Assembly (NCBI RefSeq): GCF_036417845.1
Contig: NC_090020.1
Coordinates: 31,542,425-31,606,424 of the forward strand
From: Apteryx mantelli
Lineage: Eukaryota > Chordata > Aves > Apterygiformes > Apterygidae
Length of the DNA: 64,000 nucleotides
Direction of reading: 5' to 3'
Shown in pieces: positions 61,801-64,000 of the stretch. The notes beneath the pieces were generated by a model. The model had not been told where the DNA came from. It did no database searches and worked only from the letters and a program-made list of their open reading frames with translations. The position numbers were made by a program, and so were the translations under genes. Every line of letters starts with the position of its first letter. The first letter of the stretch is position 1.

Positions 61801-62873
61801 TGAAATTACTGTATGATACTGTAAACAGAACTGTTTTTTGAAGTTTGATTCATCTTTAGAGGTTTTATCTATATGTTAGTTTTATTTTCAAACCAACAAA
61901 GAATAAATATATGGAAAAGATATTTAGGCGCCTACTATATGAGGCATGCTATAAATACATCATAGACCAGGATGAATGAGTATGTTGAAATATAGCACAA
62001 GTATCTGTTGAAGCATGATCAGACTAATAGTATACTACTTTCAGTGGGTGTTCTGTGCATTATACTCACATATGTGCTGAGCCTTACACATGTGCAGTAA
62101 TTAGAAAAAGCTGCAACCTGGAACTAGTAACCTCCTGAAAAGTGTAGGCTAGATGGGTATCTACTTGTGTAAAGGCTGGATTCTCTAGTTTCTTTGCCTA
62201 TGGGATATCTTGCTCTTTGAAAAAGAGTTGTGTCTGTGGATCAGCTGAACAGCTGGTTTCCTGGAAGCATCCTCTAACAGAGTGCTTGAAGTGATGCTGC
62301 TTAGTCCATTGCTACCTCTAGCCCTTAATTTGCCAGCTGCGGCTGCCTCTAAACCTGTTTGCCCAGTGATTTAATTGCAAAATTTTTTAACCAGGTAAAA
62401 GTTAGTGATTGTAACTCCCACCAAGGTCTGCTTCCACCTAATGTCAGAGAGAATTTAACATTGATTTTCAACAAGAATAGTTCCTGCTGCACTTATTCCA
62501 GATATGCATTAACATTGCAGAGCAGAATTTTGTCCATTGGAGAAATATGCTTGCTTTTACCAGAGCTAATGCCCTGTGCATTAGCTGTTTCACATGAAGC
62601 AAAGCATTAATGGTTAGAATTGCTCTAAAACAATTGTAAGAGTAATCTGATTAACAGCTAGAACAATATTTTGATGTTGCTTTGTGTTTCTGTAGGTATT
62701 GACCATTGTTATTGCAAATAACATGTGAACTCTTAAAAAAAAATCCTGAAGAAACTCTTAATGTGTTCCTGCATTTGCAATCTATTTACAAAGGCTTTTT
62801 TTTTTCTTTCTTTTTTTTTTTTTCTCTTCTCCATGTACAGGTAGTGGCCCAATTGTGGATCCAGACGTTTATG
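11884..62873 (+). CDS. NTRK2: NTRK2 (TrkB) gene, nine coding exons, 3' part outside window
   Basis: Receptor tyrosine kinase at the neuronal plasma membrane that binds BDNF and NT-4 (NT-3 weakly) and signals through Ras/MAPK, PI3K and PLC-gamma. The spliced exons (11884-12095, 28547-28621, 28870-28941, 35821-35889, 39907-40061, 52999-53135, 55913-56045, 57595-57894, 62841-62873) give 395 codons plus one base with no frame break. Order: signal peptide 1-32, LRR N-cap cysteines 33/37/39/46, three LRR exons (71-143), LRR C-cap (cysteines 152, 154, 176, 194), Ig-like 1 (Cys218-Cys266), Ig-like 2 (Cys302, Cys331, Cys345), stalk. Potential N-glycosylation sites are N67, N121, N205, N227, N254, N288, N325 and N338. 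All introns are GT-AG. The transmembrane and kinase exons and the truncated-receptor 3' ends must lie past 64000. TrkA and TrkC share the layout, but the residues fit TrkB. Confidence 0.96.
12126..12235 (+). repeat. 43-bp G-rich tandem repeat, about 2.6 copies
   Basis: A 43-bp unit starts at 12126, 12169 and 12212; the first two copies are complete and the third is partial, ending near 12235. Each unit has several runs of 4-6 G on the sense strand (GGGGCC, GGGGGC, GGCGGGG, GGGGGG). It begins 30 bp after the exon 1 donor, so it would be transcribed into the start of the intron 1 RNA. The near-perfect identity of the copies suggests a recent expansion. Confidence 0.9.
15944..15991 (+). repeat. 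24-bp perfect direct duplication
   Basis: An AT-rich 24-bp unit beginning CTGTAGATTAAAT occurs twice in immediate succession (15944-15967 and 15968-15991), followed by the first four bases of a third copy. It lies in intron 1 with no associated element and looks like a simple replication-slippage duplication. Confidence 0.9.
16824..16833 (+). repeat. G10 homopolymer
   Basis: Ten consecutive guanines followed by AGGG within AT-rich intron 1 sequence. It is a simple repeat of no clear function. Confidence 0.85.
19553..19591 (+). repeat. (CTCTTT)n microsatellite
   Basis: About six copies of a hexamer CTCTTT give a pure pyrimidine tract in intron 1, roughly 0.8 kb upstream of the retrotransposon relic. 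It is a simple repeat; no splice acceptor or exon follows it. Confidence 0.9.
20350..23800 (+). mobile_element. decayed Ty3/gypsy-like LTR retrotransposon (gag-pol relic)
   Basis: Fragments in all three forward frames line up, in the right order and spacing, with a Ty3/gypsy (Metaviridae-type) gag-pol of the mag-like kind. Gag capsid-end: [13 protein letters not shown] at 20353-20391 and [19 protein letters not shown] from 20569. Reverse transcriptase: KKDG near 21499, VDSQDLNKN at 21521-21547, [15 protein letters not shown] from 21601, a CLDD box at 21789-21800 and [13 protein letters not shown] near 21905-21943. RT end / RNase [13 protein letters not shown] near 22138 and [19 protein letters not shown] at 22264-22320. 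Integrase traces follow to about 23800. Stops and frameshifts are frequent, and the usual catalytic Asp after FSK is Asn. I see no LTRs, no primer-binding site and no clear zinc knuckle. It is a dead copy in the sense orientation of NTRK2. The edges are approximate. Confidence 0.72.
23170..23800 (+). mobile_element. probable integrase remnant of the Ty3/gypsy-like relic
   Basis: Downstream of the RNase H trace, short segments resemble a Ty3/gypsy integrase in order. A zinc-finger-like part lies at about 23230-23390, where a 'WWPG'-like position and a downstream ALVKQ segment can be read in shifting frames. [11 protein letters not shown] at 23541-23573 fits the segment after the first catalytic Asp. 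CDSGSQFS at 23771-23794 resembles the 'DNGPQFS' box with the second catalytic Asp. Each match is weak alone; the support comes from colinearity with the clearer reverse transcriptase upstream. No C-terminal domain or LTR could be recognised. Confidence 0.45.
28547..28621 (+). CDS. NTRK2: NTRK2 coding exon 2: first leucine-rich repeat
   Basis: Acceptor CAACAG, donor GTGAGT, 75 nt. It completes Ile71, encodes residues 72-95 and two bases of Leu96. Residues such as [16 protein letters not shown] and FYVGLKNL correspond to the first LRR of TrkB; the LRR-per-exon layout and 75-nt size are typical of Trk genes. Phase 2 to phase 2, matching exons 3 and 4, so each LRR exon is a symmetric unit. The next exon is only 248 bp away. 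Confidence 0.95.
28622..28869 (+). other. NTRK2: NTRK2 intron 2 (248 bp) with ATT microsatellite
   Basis: By far the shortest intron in the window. Donor GTGAGT, acceptor TTCACAG. It contains an (ATT)n array of about eleven units at 28788-28820, ending about 50 bp before exon 3, close to where a branch point would lie. Confidence 0.95.
28788..28820 (+). repeat. (ATT)n microsatellite
   Basis: A nearly pure array of about eleven ATT/TTA units inside the 248-bp intron 2, between exons 2 and 3. Its length is expected to vary between individuals. Confidence 0.95.
28870..28941 (+). CDS. NTRK2: NTRK2 coding exon 3: second leucine-rich repeat
   Basis: Acceptor TTCACAG, donor GTGAGT, 72 nt. It completes Leu96, encodes residues 97-119 ([20 protein letters not shown] region, then LQY) and two bases of Ile120. 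It matches the second TrkB LRR, with the conserved VVDSGL block and the LxFV pattern. The exon is symmetric (phase 2-2). Confidence 0.95.
29105..29270 (-). mobile_element. old CR1 3'-end fragment (amniote-type)
   Basis: The stretch beginning near CATAAGAACATAA reads, on the minus strand, as the 3' untranslated end of an old amniote CR1 family. That tail runs from the 'GACAGTGGCC' part to a tail rich in TTATGTTCTTATG. Matches are scattered over about 160 bp. No ORF remains. It is the opposite orientation of the fragment at 49540-50030, which carries the preceding part of what seems a related family. Confidence 0.4.
30500..30870 (+). mobile_element. old CR1 LINE fragment (ORF2 end)
   Basis: Plus-strand matches to the CR1 ORF2 C-terminal region run in order: GGAATATGGTGTACAG, then CAGAGAAGAGCAATAGA, TTCAGTCT, and the segment GATAGGATGAGAAATAATC followed by TTTTCAGCAAGGAAGAT. 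This is the same order as the well-preserved CR1 at 48620-49098. The sequence is diverged, with stop codons, so it is an ancient copy. The edges are approximate. Confidence 0.6.
32890..32914 (+). repeat. (TG)n dinucleotide microsatellite
   Basis: A pure TG array of about twelve units in intron 3. Such arrays can form Z-DNA and are usually polymorphic. Confidence 0.95.
35821..35889 (+). CDS. NTRK2: NTRK2 coding exon 4: third leucine-rich repeat
   Basis: Acceptor TTTCCTGTAG, donor GTAAGT, 69 nt. It completes Ile120, encodes residues 121-142 ([20 protein letters not shown] then SD) and two bases of Leu143. It matches the third TrkB LRR, with an N-glycosylation sequon at Asn121. The exon is symmetric (phase 2-2). 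Confidence 0.95.
35890..39906 (+). other. NTRK2: NTRK2 intron 4 (4.0 kb)
   Basis: Donor GTAAGT, acceptor TTACTGTAG. No coding exon or recognisable mobile element. The stretch 37680-38250 is purine-rich on the plus strand without forming a clean repeat. I see nothing else to report. Confidence 0.9.
39907..40061 (+). CDS. NTRK2: NTRK2 coding exon 5: LRR C-terminal cap
   Basis: Acceptor TTTACTGTAG, donor GTAATA, 155 nt. It completes Leu143 and encodes residues 144-194 plus the first base of codon 195. [15 protein letters not shown] carries Cys152 and Cys154; LYC gives Cys176 and VPNC gives Cys194, together the four cysteines of the Trk LRRCT cap. The exit phase changes to 1, as expected where the LRR module passes to the first Ig domain. 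The donor lacks G at +5 and is somewhat weak, but reading frame and homology are clear. Confidence 0.95.
41604..41647 (+). repeat. pyrimidine-rich tract with acceptor-like end
   Basis: A CT-rich tract ending CTCTCCTAG resembles a splice acceptor. The following sequence carries no frame compatible with the TrkB reading phase and no donor-bounded open segment that I trust, so I treat it as a simple repeat or pseudo-site. Confidence 0.5.
48620..49098 (-). mobile_element. CR1 LINE, 5'-truncated, relatively young
   Basis: A typical avian CR1 3' fragment of about 480 bp inserted antisense to NTRK2. Its 3' end is the tandem CACAGAAT (minus strand ATTCTGTG) at 48620, followed by the conserved TTGGAAGGGACCTCTGGAGA block. 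On the minus strand an open frame of 128 codons (49087 down to 48701) encodes the C-terminal end of ORF2, after the reverse transcriptase catalytic core. It has the family's [15 protein letters not shown] and [10 protein letters not shown] motifs. The element ends at the CAAGAGAGA position near 49098, a normal 5' truncation. The intact frame and few differences mean it is much younger than the other CR1 fragments here. It has no autonomous activity because most of ORF2 is missing. Confidence 0.95.
49540..50030 (+). mobile_element. old amniote CR1 fragment (ORF2 end and 3' region)
   Basis: Plus-strand matches to an old amniote-type CR1 follow in order: AATTTTAGAGACAAATTTCA, AAAGGAAATACTCTTGC, AACTCATTGCTCCAGAA, TGCTGAGGCCAAGAAC, CATGCTTTGGGGCATAGGCT, and a GGGTTTCTTATGC-like tail. 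It is diverged and non-coding, lying 440 bp from the young CR1 and in the opposite orientation. The 3' limit is unclear. Confidence 0.6.
51762..51831 (+). repeat. purine-rich (A/G) tract
   Basis: About 70 bp of almost pure A and G made of AAAG, AAAAAAAAG and GAGAGA units. It is a simple low-complexity tract; the open frames crossing it on both strands are artefacts. Confidence 0.9.
52999..53135 (+). CDS. NTRK2: NTRK2 coding exon 6: first Ig-like domain, N-terminal half
   Basis: Acceptor TATCATAG preceded by a long pyrimidine tract, donor GTAAGT, 137 nt. It completes Asp195 and encodes residues 196-240. [20 protein letters not shown] leads to Cys218 of the Ig fold and Trp230, with sequons at Asn205 and Asn227. 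It ends in phase 0 after Glu240, splitting the Ig domain between two exons as in other Trk genes. The upstream in-frame ATG at 52941 is intronic and not a start. Confidence 0.95.
53136..55912 (+). other. NTRK2: NTRK2 intron 6 (2.8 kb)
   Basis: Donor GTAAGT, acceptor TTTGTAG. Contains a 230-bp CTTTTT tract (54139-54369) and purine-rich sequence at 55420-55680. No mobile element or exon recognised. The acceptor is a tandem TAGAG; only the first AG keeps frame with exon 6. Confidence 0.9.
54139..54369 (+). repeat. (CTTTTT)n long pyrimidine tract
   Basis: About 230 bp composed almost only of T and C, dominated by CTTTTT hexamers with interruptions (CTCTTT, TTTTTTTT, one A). The poly-Phe and poly-Lys/Glu open frames crossing it are artefacts. 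Mirror-symmetric polypyrimidine tracts can form triplex DNA and tend to be unstable in length. Confidence 0.95.
55913..56045 (+). CDS. NTRK2: NTRK2 coding exon 7: first Ig-like domain, C-terminal half
   Basis: Acceptor TTTGTAG, donor GTACGT, 133 nt. Encodes residues 241-284 and one base of Phe285. [20 protein letters not shown] contains the DSG-x-x-x-x-C motif of Ig strand F, with Cys266 pairing with Cys218, and [16 protein letters not shown] closes the domain. A sequon lies at Asn254. A second AG two bases downstream of the acceptor would shift frame and is unlikely to be used productively. The donor choice at 56046 is fixed by phase with exon 8. Confidence 0.95.
56046..57594 (+). other. NTRK2: NTRK2 intron 7 (1.5 kb)
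   Basis: Donor GTACGT, acceptor AATATAG. Carries an old CR1 fragment in its second half (about 56830-57135). Otherwise nothing recognised. Confidence 0.9.
56830..57135 (+). mobile_element. old CR1 LINE 3' fragment
   Basis: Plus-strand similarity to the CR1 ORF2 end and 3' UTR: a segment near AATTTCCCAACAGTGAAATAA, a GGAACAATCTCCTGA segment, CAGATTTGAACAA, and then the family's terminal GATTCTGTGA at 57121-57130. Divergence is high and the frame is broken. The 3' end is well defined by the GATTCTGTGA motif; the 5' limit is approximate. Confidence 0.55.
57595..57894 (+). CDS. NTRK2: NTRK2 coding exon 8: second Ig-like domain (ligand-binding)
   Basis: Acceptor AATATAG, donor GTGAGT, 300 nt. 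It completes Phe285 and encodes residues 286-384 plus the first base of Gly385. This is the Trk d5 domain, the main neurotrophin-binding surface. It has [20 protein letters not shown] with Cys302, YICTKIHV with Cys331, and [16 protein letters not shown] with Cys345. In Trk d5 the disulfide (Cys302-Cys345) joins neighbouring strands on the surface instead of crossing the core. Sequons lie at Asn288, Asn325 and Asn338. No residue normally conserved in TrkB d5 appears missing. Confidence 0.97.
57895..62840 (+). other. NTRK2: NTRK2 intron 8 (4.9 kb)
   Basis: Donor GTGAGT, acceptor TGTACAG. No coding exon recognised. The stretch 58200-58700 looks like old interspersed repeat that I cannot assign to a family. 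The last 45 bp before exon 9 are an unusually long T-rich polypyrimidine run (about 62796-62830). The rest is AT-rich with nothing to report. Confidence 0.85.
62841..62873 (+). CDS. NTRK2: NTRK2 coding exon 9: 33-nt extracellular stalk microexon
   Basis: Acceptor CATGTACAG, donor GTATAT, 33 nt. It completes Gly385 and encodes [10 protein letters not shown] (386-395) plus the first base of codon 396. It lies between the second Ig domain and the membrane. Entry and exit are both phase 1, so the exon can be skipped without changing frame, removing 11 residues. The donor lacks G at +5 and is weak, and the acceptor tract is very long, which is typical of a regulated cassette exon. An 11-residue deletion in this part of chick TrkB has been reported as a natural splice form with narrower ligand choice. 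The match to this exon is by size and place. Confidence 0.9.
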
Positions 62874-64000
62874 GTATATATTTGATTTTCTTTTTCTTTT
62901 CTTTTAATGATAGAAATGAAGGAACTCAAACCACTAAAAGATTGAATGTCAGGCTCAGTTAAACTGAAATGGCACATATTATAACACAGTTCTAAAAGGT
63001 ACTTTGTATTGTTGGTTCTTTTCCTGCCTTATATGATTTAAGATAAATGAGGGCAATGTGATGTTTTACTTTGCTGCTTTTGATTTAGATTAGGAGAAGC
63101 ATAAATCCACTGCTACCAATAGTTACAAATGGTCCTACAGGATAACAGCTGTCTGATGCAGTTCATGGACATGAAGTTTTCTGAACCTTTCAGAAGCATT
63201 TCTTGAAGGAATGAGAGTTCATGATTTCTCCTTGTATAACTTTATTTTTCCAGTGATGATTCCATACTTGTTTTGCCTCCAAAAATGTTCCCCTAAATCC
63301 CCCTTAAAAATGAGGTTGGCACAAGTGAGTTTTCCTGTAGGCAATTTATTTTTCTCTGTCCGCTCTTTTGTACCTTCCCTTAATCTCTCTTGCATAAGCA
63401 GAACATCAAGTCAGTGATATCTGAACATCTGCCAGAAGATTTGATGACACAGTGTTCACGTTAGTTTTTTGTTAGGCAAAATGTTTTAGGCTGTACCTAG
63501 CAAAAGCCAATGTGCACTATCATAGAAGCTGCAAACTGAGAAACAATTGGCTAGTTTCACATAACGCTTCTGGTGTACTTTTGCTCAGCATGAAAGTCCG
63601 TCCTCACCAACACAGCCAAAACACCCTTTAGCTTCCAGCAGAAGCTGGATCCTGTTCGGAGTGCTTTTATTTGGATGAAATGGCACATGACTCAAGTTTC
63701 CTTAAGCTGATTTATATGTTATTGCTTTGATTCCATTCCATGTCATTGAACTTTAGCAAATGTGCAATTGAAGCATCAATTTGGCTTTAAATGCTTAGGA
63801 AATAGCTTTCCCTCCCTCTTTTTCCAAATTCTTTTTATTTGGGGGGGAGGGAGGGAGAGAAGGAAAGGGGGTGATGGTTTGCGCAGTTTCCTACATGTGT
63901 TGTGTTGTGTAAGTTGTATACATGAAGATTTTGATTTGGAGGTGTTTACCAAGGTCCTGATGCATGTGTATGACTTTAACTGTGTGAGTACTGTGATTTG
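62874..64000 (+). other. NTRK2: NTRK2 intron 9, 5' part (runs past the window)
   Basis: No further exon is recognisable. The next expected coding exon continues the acidic stalk towards the transmembrane segment and was not found. Contains a G-rich simple tract at 63841-63872 (GGGGGGGAGGGAGGGAG and following). Confidence 0.8.

Overview
The window is vertebrate DNA and almost certainly comes from a bird. It holds the 5' half of one gene, NTRK2 (TrkB, the BDNF / neurotrophin-4 receptor tyrosine kinase), on the + strand. Nine coding exons with consensus splice sites and unbroken phase give 395 complete codons plus one base: signal peptide, leucine-rich-repeat domain, both Ig-like domains and the start of the extracellular stalk. 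The transmembrane segment, kinase domain and alternative 3' ends lie beyond position 64000. The avian call rests on CR1 retroposons of several ages and on TrkB residues that agree with what I recall of chicken TrkB. NTRK2 is Z-linked in chicken, so Z linkage here is likely but not shown. I cannot name the species.

Layout. 1-10690 is intergenic sequence with no supported gene, containing one old CR1 fragment. 10690-12560 is a strong CpG island holding the presumed promoter, the 5' leader and coding exon 1 (start codon 11884). It also holds tandem CRE-like sites, a CCCGT pentamer array, a start-stop upstream ORF, and a 43-bp G-rich tandem repeat just inside intron 1. Intron 1 (16.45 kb) carries the most unexpected feature: a decayed, colinear gag-pol relic of a Ty3/gypsy-type (Metaviridae-like) retrotransposon at about 20350-23800, in the same orientation as the gene. 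Exons 2 and 3 flank a 248-bp intron with an ATT microsatellite. Exons 4 to 9 follow, separated by introns of 1.5-12.9 kb that contain CR1 copies and simple repeats.

How the parts work together. Exons 1-5 encode the cysteine-capped LRR module, exons 6-7 the first Ig domain, and exon 8 the second Ig domain, which is the main neurotrophin-binding domain in this family. Exon 9 is 33 nt, in phase 1-1, with a weak donor. That is the size and place of an 11-residue stalk segment reported from chick to be skipped in a BDNF-preferring TrkB form. No prokaryotic, viral or toxin system is present. Exon assignments are firm. Promoter elements are inferred from motifs only. Repeat assignments come from reading similarity by eye, without a database search.
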